Assembly (NCBI GenBank): GCA_964020155.1
Contig: OZ026548.1
Span: forward strand, 3,342,397 to 3,406,396
DNA from: Chondrilla cf. caribensis
Lineage: Eukaryota > Porifera > Demospongiae > Chondrillida > Chondrillidae
DNA: 64,000 bases
Direction of reading: 5' to 3'
Made by a program: the position numbers and the translations under genes. Shown in pieces: positions 26,601-37,742 of the stretch (the stretch's first letter is position 1; each line of letters starts with the position of its first letter). The notes under the pieces are model-generated. The model was not told the origin of the DNA and did not search any database. It worked only from the letters and a program-made list of their open reading frames with translations.

Positions 26601-26745
26601 CTTGTTGTCCACTAAACTCTACACCTTCTTTGACCTCATGATGTACACGTATTTCAGAATCTTGTACATTTTGTGCTGTCAGTGTATCTTTACTGTCATC
26701 CTCACTATCAATGTGACCTTTCTTTTGATATTCCGAGTCAGCCAT
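20328..26745 (-). CDS. Ankyrin-Death-CARD-like receptor/adaptor, copy A
   Basis: The inferred product is about 1,914 residues from exons 21,568-26,745, 21,419-21,476, 20,901-21,200, 20,628-20,707 and 20,328-20,456; all phases fit. I chose ATG 26,745 (context ACAAAATGGC). The order is an acidic N-terminus with 13-16-residue GEQEV repeats, then ankyrin repeats (TPLHHAA, LHRAAEGGHVEV). Next come eight copies of a 101-residue three-ankyrin unit (LLRLGGKASMTKVAGTYGTP), a divergent ninth, and a linker. A Death domain follows (VLSKLQHKDKWERVGNLLEA, MLKHWLKHGSQVTWKTLLDA), and then an exon with CARD-like helices (FSERFLHDVDSYAIVSRLEI). No transmembrane segment was seen. Ankyrin plus death-fold domains suggests cytosolic innate signalling or cell-death control (inference). 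Confidence 0.8.
20571..20630. repeat. (CA)n microsatellite providing a splice donor
   Basis: A CA tract of about 60 bp is, on the minus strand, a GT tract that begins at the end of the inferred exon 20,628-20,707. The donor TGT|GTGTGT would lie inside it. Copy B has only a short, interrupted tract here (44,915-44,935). Confidence 0.85.
20901..21200 (-). CDS. CARD-like death-fold exon, copy A
   Basis: This 300-nt exon has phase 1 at both ends (acceptor GTGTGCAG, donor GTAAGTGT). It encodes about 100 residues patterned as six amphipathic helices, for example FMNKFSERFLHDVD, LLLHLQKHADPDSISKLCDV and YPKMSGLGRAMKEEL. The pattern resembles CARD domains, which mediate homotypic assembly. The middle section, EDVAYDIDHCSVRKGNEK, differs strongly from copy B (TGVAHTIKHCDIGRGNEE) although the flanks are nearly identical. 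A DED or other death-fold subtype is possible. Confidence 0.6.
22895..25400. repeat. 303-bp tandem repeat coding for three-ankyrin units (copy A)
   Basis: Eight full units plus a divergent ninth share the copy-B unit structure, but have more variation between units (for example AVYELL, AVHELL, SVHELL). Diagnostic differences from copy B include CGWLVECGLDVN against CGWLLECGLDVN in almost every unit, so the arrays have homogenised separately. Confidence 0.88.
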
Positions 26746-27068
26746 TTTGTTACACAGTGTGTTGATTTCACACAATCTCGTCAAGGCTACATGAATGATT
26801 AAAACAGACAATTATGCAAGTCTCCAGACACACTCAGGTGAGAAAGGTTTATATTTAATTCAAAATACAGTGGAACCTCCATAATCCAACACCTTTATAA
26901 TCCAAATTTATACATTTGTAATCCGACCACATTTTGAGAGACATCCATCATTGTACCATGATGCGTGGGCATTTCCTTCGATGTGGTGGGGTGTTTATAT
27001 GACTAAGACACCTCATTAATAATTCATGAGGTGTCTTACTAGTGCATTTTCAACCTCTGTTCCTCTGA
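26746..27068 (-). promoter_or_regulatory. 5' flank of ankyrin gene copy A, with truncated pogo-like repeat
   Basis: Upstream of the ATG an acceptor-like CATGTAG at about 26,790 suggests a 5' UTR intron. At 26,868 a pogo-like terminal sequence, CAGTGGAACCTCCATAATCC, starts after a TA. Its far end is missing here but present in copy B (53,941-54,121). A small hairpin, AGACACCTCAT/ATGAGGTGTCT, lies at about 27,003-27,034. Confidence 0.5.
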
Positions 27069-27545
27069 TCACTCAGAAGAATATTGCTTGGGCTATGACT
27101 GTTTGGGTCGACTGGACAGAATATCGGAATAGTGGTATGCCAGATGACAGCGAACAATATCCATCTCATTCTTCAATCTATCTGCCTTGAGTTTTTTCAT
27201 TATACCGTCTAGACATTTCTGGAAATCGGTGAAGTCGGTGCCATTGAAGATGTTCCAGCTTAGGTTAGTAATACAAATTTGCCGTAAAAGACCACAACAC
27301 AATTGGTACAGCGTATTGGGTGGATAGGGATCACCGTTCTTATTTTGAATGTTAAGCACAAAATGTGGTAACAATTTGGCGAGTTCTACCTTCGTCATCT
27401 GATGAATGAGAGGACTTCGATATTGTTCGCTGTCATCTGGCATGCCACTATTCCGATATTCTGTCCAGTCGACCCAAACAGTCGTAGCCCAAGCAGTATT
27501 CTTCTGAGTGTTCTGAGGAAAAGCTGACTTCTTAACACACTGCAT
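27069..27545 (-). mobile_element. Crypton-type recombinase-derived fragment with foldback end
   Basis: The minus strand from 27,545 encodes a 150-residue open frame with TAWATTVWVDWTEYR, KVELAKLLPHFVLNI and GDPYPPNTLYQLCCGLLRQI. This pattern is known from the recombinase-like region shared by Crypton elements and their domesticated relatives (ZMYM2, QRICH1 and KCTD1-like animal proteins). The catalytic part is absent. The segment coding the N-terminus (27,420-27,509) is repeated in inverted orientation at 27,071-27,160, with about 90-bp arms and a 260-bp spacer. Copy B lacks the whole fragment, so it arrived after or with the duplication. A spliced host gene is less likely. Confidence 0.6.
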
Positions 27546-28394
27546 GGATACTTATTATATATATATATATATTATAGTATTAACGAGAATTCGCTATATA
27601 TTACTTATGATATTGAGTTGAATTTTCGATTTTATACCTCAACGGCTCCACCAGAGTTCAGATATTCACTTCTCTCAGATCAACAATTCAGTTCGTCTTT
27701 TAACATCAGACGCCTGCTGTAGACCATCCTCCGGTTGTGTTTTTGCTATCAATAGGAAACAAGCCCCCTTTGACCAAACACTCACCTGACAGATGTAGCG
27801 ATTGTGATGGAGAGTACTAGGATTCTCAAATTCTCAATAATATTATTACAACATATTATTATGTAATCCATGTATTTTCCCCTCGAATGAGCATGCAAAC
27901 AAATATCATGCACGTGTGAATAAAATGGAGATATTATAATACTCTACATACTAAGTCTTACAAGCACTGCGAAGTAGGCATGGACAGAACATAAACACAT
28001 CATTAGTACATGAGTATGAGATACAAATAGGGATGGGATAGAACACATGATAAAATCATCACCATCCATCAACCTCTGTACATGGTACCTACCTACATAA
28101 ACTTAACCCCTGTCTGCACATGTATAGTATACAGACATTGATATGATACATTTGATACACTGTACATACAGTACAACTTGCCTAGGAGTAACCCAGCATG
28201 CACTGTAAAAACACTGGCGGAAATACTCCACCATTGCTGGTGGACTTGATGAATTGCACGTATCATCACATGCTCAAAATTGTCATGGTTGCTATCGGCG
28301 ACAAACAAAATCAATACAACTAAGCATAGCATAGCAACAGTGTAAACAGTTTGTGTGTGTGGGGGGGGGGGGGGTTGGTTGTCTTGCCTACATA

Positions 28395-29064
28395 CAGTAA
28401 AACCTCGATAATCTGCCATAATTGGGAGTCTTTTATGGCGGATTAGCAGGTTGGTGGATTAACAAGGTTTAAGCCTAGTATACACACTGGTATGTGCACA
28501 AGACATCTCAGAATGTGCTGGATCATGGCAGCAATAATGTAACAATATATAATAATAGCCCGTTCTATTTTGTCAACTTTGGTTTTCTTTGCTCGCTTTG
28601 TTCTCAGTTGGTGTGCATCAGTGGACAAGTTAAATACTCTCGTTGTGAACAGAGTAAGTAGTCTAGATTCGAGCTGAAAACTTACAGGGCAGCTGTGTTC
28701 AAATTACTTGGTGGTCTCTTTTAAGTTTATAAGAACCTTCTCTGAAGAGATAACTTTCGGCGAAGCCGTTGCGCTCGAATTCCAGCTCAATTTCTAATTG
28801 TTGGCGTCTCAAAATCGGCCATCTTCTTCGCACAATATAAGTGACTGCATATAATTATACTACTGGTCTATCATGGGGCGGGTTCCGGGGGAAATTATCA
28901 GTTAATACTACTATTTCGTCATCAAAAATTGTGGCAGATGGCAGCATTGGCCGGTGGAGGATTAGATGTATTTTAAACATGTACATTATAATTCGTTCTT
29001 TGAAAACTAGGGTGGATTAGCAGGTTTGGCAAATAATAGGGGGTGGATTAGAGAGGTTTCACTG
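28395..29064. mobile_element. Pogo/Tigger-like non-autonomous element (670 bp)
   Basis: The left end reads CAGTAAAACCTCGATAATCT and the right end TTAGAGAGGTTTCACTG, which is its imperfect inverted form. A TA flanks each side, as expected for pogo and other Tc1/mariner elements. Subterminal copies of GGATTAGCAGGTT occur at both ends. No transposase frame is visible inside. Confidence 0.75.
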
Positions 29065-29649
29065 TATGTACATGTACATATACAAACATACATGCCCAAC
29101 TCCACAAAATATGTACATGATCCTACCACAACATACATCTGTCTACCAAATTATATACACAGGTTAGCGGACAATGTTTGCATACTCCTCAGATCATGCC
29201 ACCTGTTGCCCATCACAACATCAACAGTTGAACAGCTAAAGGTTTGCTGTATTCATTTTGTCTTGTTACCAATAGCATCTATGAAATTTTGTGCATGTGG
29301 TGATACATGTAATTCATCAAATCCACTAATAATTGTGGAATATTTCCACCAGTGTTCATACAGTATCACAATACACACCCCTGATCAGAGATCTGAATAT
29401 TTCTGATTCTTATGTCACTCTATGCCAACACCTTTCGTTGTTAAGGAGTGGATCAAAAATAATCAAGGCATACTTTATACTCTACTCTCTACTACTGTCC
29501 GACTATCTTTGACCACATTCAAAGACTGATCAACAAACAATATCCACTGTATACTGACATGCACAGTCTATTGTTCTACACACCTCTGTACCAGAACACT
29601 ATGTCGGATGGAGGGAATCCAACAAACTGGATACAGGAACTATTCTCAC
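29065..29649. other. No gene recognised
   Basis: AT-rich sequence with GTAC-rich words. One minus-strand AG followed by ATGCTATTGG near 29,280 could begin a further exon of the adjacent unidentified gene, but I could not confirm it. Confidence 0.4.
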
Positions 29650-32073
29650 CTCACAACAACAACTGAATGTCAACTCAGTGTTGAGAACACTTGAACCAAA
29701 GGTGCCGTCCACAGTCCACACAGAGACAGGATGAGGGACTTTGATAGGATTTAACATCAACCAGTGAAGAGTAGGCTGCACAGGTGAAAGGGATGTGTAA
29801 CTAGTACTAATATACAATACTACTAGCTGTGATCGATGATGAAGACTACAGCATGATTGTGATATCATAAATAATTCTGACATCATTTCAGATGTCAGTG
29901 AATATGACTGTCCATGTCAATGTCCCTAATGTAAACTAGGAATAGACAACAGAAGTAATCAGAAAATCTGTTCGATGGGAAAATTGGAAGGATTTGCCAC
30001 TATCATTTAAAGCGACTGATTATCATTCTTCTGTCACCCACGCACACACGCACGCACGCACGCACGCACGCACACACAGGTCAAGCCTGTATTAACAACT
30101 GATAATGCACTTACATCTCACAGTTATTATTGGCTATGTATATTAAATACAATTATTGAATCCTAGAATGATCCACAGTTGAAGGGAGTCCACACATCAC
30201 AGCAGAGGAGGCTGGCAATCAGACCACCTGTAGGAGTCTCACACTCAGTTACGTCTACTAGTACGATGATAGGCGGAGTTTTGTGGATAGTTCGCTACGA
30301 CCGTTCTATCTCCTCTTCTTCCCCTATTATACTGACAATGGCAGTAGCTATTCCCTTACAAAGCGGTCGGCTGGAGATCACCTACGTATAGATACAAAAC
30401 TCAGCTGTGGTATAACGTACACACGTAGTGGTCAACTCAGACAGTGTGGGAAGGTTGAAATTGGTTAGACTAGATCTAACCGAATGAACAACAAATAACG
30501 TGATCTAAAGTTATCGAGGTGTCTAACAATTATTCATACTTAAAACAAACCACATGCAATCTCGTTTTGAGCGGTACACACTTGGACTCTACGTTGAATA
30601 CTACGTAAATGATAGTTTAACGGTCACCAACTGTAATACCTCAAAGAGGAAAGAACCGGATAAAGACGACAAATCACACGGTCTTCCTGAAAGTACGCTG
30701 TGCTTTATCTGTGGCTTTGGGCGTGGTTTACCCAGACGCTCTCCGCGCGTGTTACACGGCTGTTCGATTGTAAACGCTAGTGGCTATTATTGTCACATGC
30801 AACCAAGCTAGCTATAGATTCAAAACTGGGGTGTATAGTGCATGAACCATAGATGTTCGGTGTTATAGGGTCGAGTATATATGACATTATTATATGGTCT
30901 GGTCACCCTAAATTTGATACTCACGTGCCCCAGGGCATAGATATTTGGAATGGATGTGATTAAAAAATGTTGTTATATACCAACCTATAGCTAGCATGGA
31001 GCAATTTGAATAGTCCATAGATATCAATGCAAGTGTACATGTCATTAGCCTAGAAGCTCAGCAGTAGTATTGTATTATTATAACTGTGGCAAGTACTTAA
31101 GTACATATATACACTAGAGGGTGCAGTTCTGGTAGAGTAGAGGGTGTGATCCTAGCAGCCCTGGCAACGGGAGAGGGTGTGGTCCTGATAAAGAACAGGG
31201 TGTGGTCCTGGCAACAGAGGGTGTGGTCTGGTAAAAGAGGATGTGGTCCTGACATAGGAGTAGGGTGAGTCTGGCAGAGAAGATGGTGTCCTGGTACGTA
31301 GATGAGAGGTGTGGTTCTGGCAGATGTACAGGTGTGATCTTGGCAAAGAAGAGGGTGTGGTCCTGGCAAAGGAGAGGATGTGGTCTCGGTCGACATTGAT
31401 AGTTACCTACAGATGTCGATGTTTGATATGGACAGATGCAGTATGCATCAAAGAACATGATACTAAGACTATCAATAGAGAGGGGATTTACTAGTTACGT
31501 ACATATAGTACATTCGTACACCACTGATATCATAATGAATGTACACACATCTCTAAACGGTCACAATTACAACAGAGCAAAATACAGAATGCCCATTCCT
31601 ACCTATGGCCAGTTGTTTGGGGATCAAATCCACAGCATTTGCATACAAGGTCAGCAGCTGTGGACCAAAGGGCATACAGGTTTTCAAAATATCATACAGT
31701 CAGTGTATGAGTATGTATGTACGTGCATGATGATTAAATTGATGTAAATTATTATACTTTAGTGATAATTCACAGTGGTTTCAATTATTGCAATTTATCT
31801 GTATAATTTACATAATCACAGAAGTGTAGAGCCTTAACATCAACTACAATACTGGAGTTGTAACACTCTCACCCAAAGATAAGCAGAATAACCAGTTGTT
31901 ATGAAACTACCACCACACACTGATATACAGTGCATACTGCATGCACATGTGTAGATACATCAACTCACATCTGCGTATTGTGTAGTGGTGTGTTTGGTTT
32001 CCCATGACCTGGGGAGTTGTGGTGGATGGAACTGGGTCAGCAGCTCAAGAGCTACACTCCATGTCAGGTTGAA
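29650..32073 (-). CDS. Unidentified minus-strand gene, 5'-truncated at the duplication junction
   Basis: At least three exons are supported by splice signals. Exon 31,969-32,073 (105 nt, GTGTCCAG to GTGAGTTG) encodes FNLTWSVALELLTQFHPPQL. Exon 31,603-31,657 continues in phase with LLTLYANAVDLIPKQLAIG. Exon 29,650-29,775 (GTGCAG to GTGAGAAT) encodes PTLHWLMLNPIKV and SVWTVDGTFGSSVL. At least one connecting exon is missing, because the phases of the last two do not match. I do not recognise the family. Upstream exons should lie above 32,073, but the sequence there is copy B of the CABIN1-like gene. Confidence 0.5.
30040..30078. repeat. (CGCA)n microsatellite
   Basis: About ten CGCA/CACA units. 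The matching part of copy B near 62,659-62,708 is a CA tract. Confidence 0.85.
30165..30390. repeat. Right-end similarity between copies A and B
   Basis: GATCCACAGTT followed by GGGAGTCCACACA and CAGACCACCTGTAG matches 62,795-62,935 with scattered changes and indels. This is the last stretch where I can align the two copies. The minus strand has an acceptor-like CCTACAG|GTGG, but I cannot support an exon because the frame differs in copy B. Confidence 0.6.
30391..31120. other. No gene supported; one CABIN1-promoter-like word
   Basis: A plus-strand open frame at 30,554-30,811 (85 residues, with SKRKEPDKDDKSHG) has no recognised domain and no second copy for support. At about 30,774-30,812 lies GGCTATTATTGTCACATGCA, similar to the sequence upstream of both CABIN1-like start codons. 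The stretch could hold a non-coding first exon or a dispersed repeat. Confidence 0.35.
31121..31400. repeat. Degenerate minisatellite related to the 22-bp array
   Basis: Units such as GAGGGTGTGGTCCTGGCAAA repeat irregularly, at lengths of about 19-24 bp. They share the GTGGTCCTGGCA core with the arrays at 12,502-20,187 and 43,818-44,548. It lies in an intron of the unidentified gene. Confidence 0.8.
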
Positions 32074-32198
32074 CTGGACACACAGATCAGTATGGAATAC
32101 TCAATATGATTGTGATGATTAAAACAATATGTATCTAGTCTCCAGACAAGCACCTACCAAGTACAGAATACAAAACAAAACACTTCAATATACCAATA

Positions 32199-32668
32199 CA
32201 GTGAATTCTCGTTAATCCACCACAATTGGTTCAGGCGAAATTTTGGCAGATTAATGATATGGTGGAATATACTGATCTTCTTCGAGATGTCTCCTACCAT
32301 TTGTCGCGCAATCTGTGCGTTCTGTGCCTTCGAGAAATGGTCTGTGAGTATTTTTTTACATTGTCGTCGGATTCCTCTTTCTGCATTTGGAAATCTACTT
32401 CTTCTGCTTCATTATCAAGTTAATTTTAGAATGCTTCGCTGCTATTTTGCTCTACACTAAAACAACTTCTTAAAAATTGGTGGGTTATCTGTAATTGCAA
32501 TGCATACAAAAGTGCAAATTGGTACACAGAAGAATGGCGGATGGCGGAATAGCGAGATGGCAGATTATGTATATAGCGTAGCCATACAAGCAAATTGGTT
32601 TCAAAATAATATGGCGGATGAAGAGGTTTGGTGGATTAAACCAGTGGCGGATTAATGAGAATTCACTG
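32199..32668. mobile_element. Pogo-like MITE (470 bp), copy B only
   Basis: The ends CAGTGAATTCTCGTTAATCC and GGATTAATGAGAATTCACTG are perfect inverses, each flanked by TA. Copy A has uninterrupted sequence at the matching point near 1,475, so this insertion is specific to copy B. It has no coding capacity beyond short frames. Confidence 0.85.
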
Positions 32669-34402
32669 TACAAACATCACCATCATCACTATACAAACAT
32701 CACAGCTGGTACTCAGCTGGTTCCACTCACCAGTCAAGTTCTTTGAAAATAGTTCCCATCTCCCTGTACCAGACTCTGTCAGTAACACTGCACTCTTAAG
32801 ACAGAAGGTATTTCAGTCCTTCAGCTCCAACACACAGTGATTCCTAGTACGTACATATACGTAGTACACATGTATATATACACATATACATTCAGATGAC
32901 AATTATCAGATGTAATAACAGTAACTGTGAACACAGCTCCAGAGAGGCAGTGGGTTGAAAGGTTTAGGAAGTTGATAATGTACATGTTTACCCTTCCATG
33001 ACATCATCCCCGAGTACCACTGTATGTATCCATTGTAGCCTCTAATTATACAGGAAAGTACATATAACTTCCTACCAACAGTGCCTTACGTGTCACCATA
33101 TTTCAAAATTTGTCTTCGTAACAACTTCAAACCTACCACTACACACACCAATGTACTATATACTGATGAGTACAACTATTACTGACACACAATTCACACA
33201 TTCTTGCCTTCTTCCTATCCAGGTTGTGAAGGGCAGTGAGCAGCATGTCCAACCATGTCTCTCTAACTCCCAATACACCAACAGGTGGGTGGAGAATCTG
33301 CAGGAAACAATATCACTTTGTAACATACAAAATGTATTATGCGTTTTCAAAATGGGGACCAGGTGTGAAATCAGTGGGTTAGGGTTAACAAATGCCGTAG
33401 ATAATGTCTTTTATGTATCGTAAACCTTTTGACAATAGATACATTGGGACCAGTCATTTTGTCAACTGTAGAGAGGTTATCTGCACTGCAGAGTCCAAAA
33501 TGCATTAGCACTATATGTAAACTCCATTTTTGTAGGCTCGTTAAGAGTCCTTTGTAGGGAGGTCATTTCTACTATGTCCTGTATTTAGAGGGTTCTACTG
33601 TACATATCTGGGTATATATTGTACAGGTGCTTTTAACTGTAAATAATTAAACTACACCAACTAACTTCTTTATACGAAACTTGTCCTTCCAAAATGGCTT
33701 TCAGGAGAGAGTTTGCAACAGAATCATACTCTTCTTCACAATAGAAATCACAAATCTGTACAGAAGCATAGTGAGACATGACTCTGGTTCCACAGTGTCT
33801 GGATGCACACCAAGGAGGTGCGCATGCATCACAGGGAACCACTGAGAGACTTAATCTCAGAACGTAATCTCTCATACACAAGGAGTATATTATGTTTCAT
33901 GAATAAGCCACAGATATGAAGTTGGTACAGAACATCAAGGGTACATCAAGGGTTGAAAACACAACACAAATTTAACAAGACTTGTGCACACGTCTGCGTG
34001 TGTTGCATGAGTTAGTGCATACATGTACCTGTATATATGTGAACAATTACATATGGAAATGTGTGCATGATACACAAGAGTTAGCAATGACTGCTCACAT
34101 CTCATGCACCTCACGACCCCATCACAATGCAATATTCCTCGAATGTATTGCAAGTGTAACAGGAACACAACACTCCACAAACAATGTGCTATACGTACAG
34201 TACCTTGACCATAGCAGCAGTCTGTGCACACAAGTTGATCTTCTTGTTAATCGTACCTACGAAATTATTACTTGATTATCACTAGTAACAGACTACAGTG
34301 ACAGGAACTACTGAGTTCAAACAGGTTACACCAAAGATATAAGATATATTATGTACAATCCCGTCCACTCATTTTGTAATGATTAACATACGTACCTCTG
34401 GT

Positions 34403-34481
34403 AGGACTGTAGCGGATATACAGACACTTTAGCTTGAATGTCGTATACAATCAAGCTGAAGTGTCTGTATCCGCTGTAACC
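34403..34481. repeat. Intronic hairpin, copy B
   Basis: This is the counterpart of the hairpin at 3,432-3,510. One arm carries GCTTGAATG and the other CAAGCTGAAG, so two arm positions have changed without compensating changes. That argues against strong selection on pairing since the duplication. Confidence 0.7.
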
Positions 34482-37400
34482 ACAGCAGAGGTACTTTAGT
34501 TGTAAGGTGGTATGTTTCTGTATAAAACAATACAATTGTATACTACTCTCACTCAGCATTGTTATTATAACTATCAATGGGTTGCTAGGCGATTAATGAA
34601 CATATTTTAATAACAATTACAAGTGTGCAAATTCATATTGAATTGAATTGTGAATACACTATACAACAAAGTTATTATACTCACTTTGAGATAGCAATGG
34701 TGCTGATGAGAAATTAGGAAGCTGCAACACACTCACGTCAGACGAAACCAATGCATCTTTACACTATGTACAGAGAAAGTATTATGCATCTACTGTACAT
34801 GGGTGAGTATGTGCTATCACGTTCAGACAACTATAGTCAATAATGTACATTAAGATTATAAATGCATACAAGCATATGCAGTTTACTGAGTATGTATGTA
34901 ACCATTTTTACTACATAACACTACTAAAAATTAGTACACAACACATTTATATAATATTGTACACGTGTGCACATAATATTATTATGGAATGTACAGATTG
35001 GTGTATTGCATAATATACACACAATTTTTCTAAATTTACATTTTAAATTTATGTTTTGGCTGTAAGCACGAAACATGTACACAAAAATAGCACTGCACAC
35101 ACTAACCTTGTCCAACAATTCAAGCACTATTTTGTCATCCTTCTTGTCTCCGTAGAGTTGGGCCAAACACCAAAACACTACAATAAAGAGGCATATCCTG
35201 CATCTTTTATGGTACTGTAGTACGTAGCAGCAAGTATTTCATGTATTTCAACCCTGTACCTCGTGGAGCAGGGGGTGTATAGGCTGGTTAGAAACTCTGC
35301 TCGTACAGTTTGACATACAACAGTACATGATGTTTGTGTCCATGTGGTGACTAACATCTAATGGAGACCATAAGTCCCTTAGGAGCCATCCACGGCAATG
35401 TCCCTTGAAGAAACGAGATGGACTTGACCAGCAGTTCCTCCCCCCTGGGGGGGAATAAGAATTGTTGAGCTACTGATAAGAAATACTTAGTGACACGTAG
35501 TACATTGGGGTATACATTTGTATGAGATATATGTGAAGGGGTAACCTTTTTTGAGAAATACGTACTGTTTGAAGCTATGGCGCATATGGAGAGTAGAATT
35601 GGGAGAATTATAACTACATACGTACTATATATGTTCATGTATGACTTGATCCGTGACTACCTGCATAGTGCATGTACATATAATAGGTACTACACTAACT
35701 CACCCTTTACCATCAAACTGTTTCTTTCTCTTATGATCTGTCCACAATTCCACAAATAGCAACAAGAAACTACCAATTTCCAAACAATACTGCTCTTCGC
35801 TTTCCTCCAAAGGACTAGCAGAGTACAAACCATGAAGTGATTTTGAATGTGTAACAATTCTCAAGGAACACATCACATACCCGAAGGATGCTGGCAGCTG
35901 AATATGTTCAATGACTATAAACACACAATTGATAAATTCTTGCTTCAACTCTTTAGACCTACAGTTACAATAAAAAGAACAGTTAATATGCCTATCACAT
36001 ATGCACTACTTGCAGGTGAATGTACTAGTTTGTGCATATGTACATATGTGTATGTACATATGCTTGAAGACATGTATTCAAAGTTACCCTCCGCTCATCC
36101 AATATGCAGCTATACAGTATGCATGTACAGTGAGTACTGCTGCAAAGGTACATTCTGTATGCATTAATACAGCACATATAAATTATTTCTTGTTCGCGTA
36201 CATAAAATGTACAATTTCCAACAACACACACATACATCTGGTGTGGGCAGCAGTAGTGTTTGCAGTACATGGGAAATGTGTTAAAACAAGTGACACTGTG
36301 ACTCACCACAACATGTCCCACTTCTCTGACAAGTGCAGGACGTAGTGAAACATCAGATCAACAACACCTCTACGTATGTGGTAGCAACACAATAATCCAG
36401 TCACATACATTAGCACTATGTACTATGTAGCACTATGTTCAAGATGTTAACATATGATAGAGACCCCTTGGTTTCACAATACCTGTTATTACGAAGATCT
36501 TCAACAAATTTTGGCACTTCTACTACTTCATTCTCATGAATTCTCTTCACCATTCTTTCTGCTGGTTGGTCATAATCCAAATACATATCTCAACTTCATA
36601 GAAGTACATTCATTCACAGGGTCAACTCACCGTGAGTGGTGTCATCAGAAACATCATCTCTGTACAGGAAGGAAACACACAGCTTGTACACGACAATAAT
36701 TAATTTTAAGTATGTACATTTTCATGTAATGGATATGTACATATTATGTGGTCCAAACATTATAGTAAGATTTATGCAAATTACTTATACTCCATAACAA
36801 CTTCATTGGAGTACTGAAATGAGTACAACTTCAAAAAATGATAGTATGTACACTGTACATGTTACCTTATATGGAACATAAGAAATACCACTAAGGTAGT
36901 GAGCGTGTTAGTAGAATTATGATAGCAGGTGCCTGGTAGTCTATTGAAATTCAGAAATAACTACAGTCTGGAAATACATGAACCCAAGTCCCCACAAACT
37001 GTACACATAATATGCAAAAGCAACTTCAATGTTTAACAGTATGTCAAAAATAGTATATACTGTACATTACATGTATGTACATAGCTACGTACGTATAAGA
37101 AAAAAACTACAGTTACATAGATCATGAGAGTGAAGCCATATAGAGGCAGAGCCAACAAAATAGTGTTACAAAAGGGCAGTATTTACTATGCATGTATTGC
37201 ATTGTATTGTCACAACATGAAGGTGTTAAAAACAAACAGTGAGCAGTGTGTCTGGCCTGATGTACATCCGTGGGACTATAGGATATATACACCAAATGTG
37301 TTGTGATGAAGGATCATGCATGTAGTACAACACATACGTACTTCATATGTTTGTGATGGTTCATCAAACAAGGTAAATTTGTCCAATCTTCAATATCCAA

Positions 37401-37742
37401 CCTGTAGACAAGATTTAGTCAGTACAGACACAAACGTGCAACATTGGTATGGACCTACTTCATGTGGGGAGGAAGAAAATTCTTGATTTTTTCCCATACA
37501 CTTGACAATTCAACAGATTTTCTTGTGGGTTTTACCTGCAGTACATTAGACATGTGTACAATATACAGTGGGGAATGCAACAATTCCTCCCAAAGACCAG
37601 CCTACACTTACTCTTGAAGATCTTCGCTTTGGTATGTAGTCAACTGGAAAATCAGGGATTCTTCGTTTCACTCCTACTTTCACATCTGTTTCACTATCCT
37701 TTCCAGCCAAATCACTGGCTATAGGAATACACAGTTACATGT

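Larger units (their letters stand above)
1408..30390. repeat. Copy A of a ~30 kb direct segmental duplication
   Basis: This block aligns collinearly with the block at 32,137-62,935. Homology begins at the shared word AGTCTCCAGACAAGCACC near 1,408 and 32,137. It continues through the CABIN1-like exons, the minisatellite, the ankyrin gene and its 5' flank. It is still recognisable at GATCCACAGTT near 30,172 and 62,803. Most exon lengths are identical between copies. Copy A lacks several insertions found in B (32,199-32,668; about 37,743-38,276; 45,733-46,241; 54,896-58,683) and carries its own (8,340-8,845; 10,000-10,155; 27,069-27,545). The right edge is approximate because similarity decays. 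A mis-joined second haplotype would look the same. Confidence 0.85.

Noticed and set aside
30554..30811. Plus-strand 85-residue frame
   Set aside because: No recognised motif, no second copy for support, and it overlaps a promoter-like repeat; not annotated as a gene.
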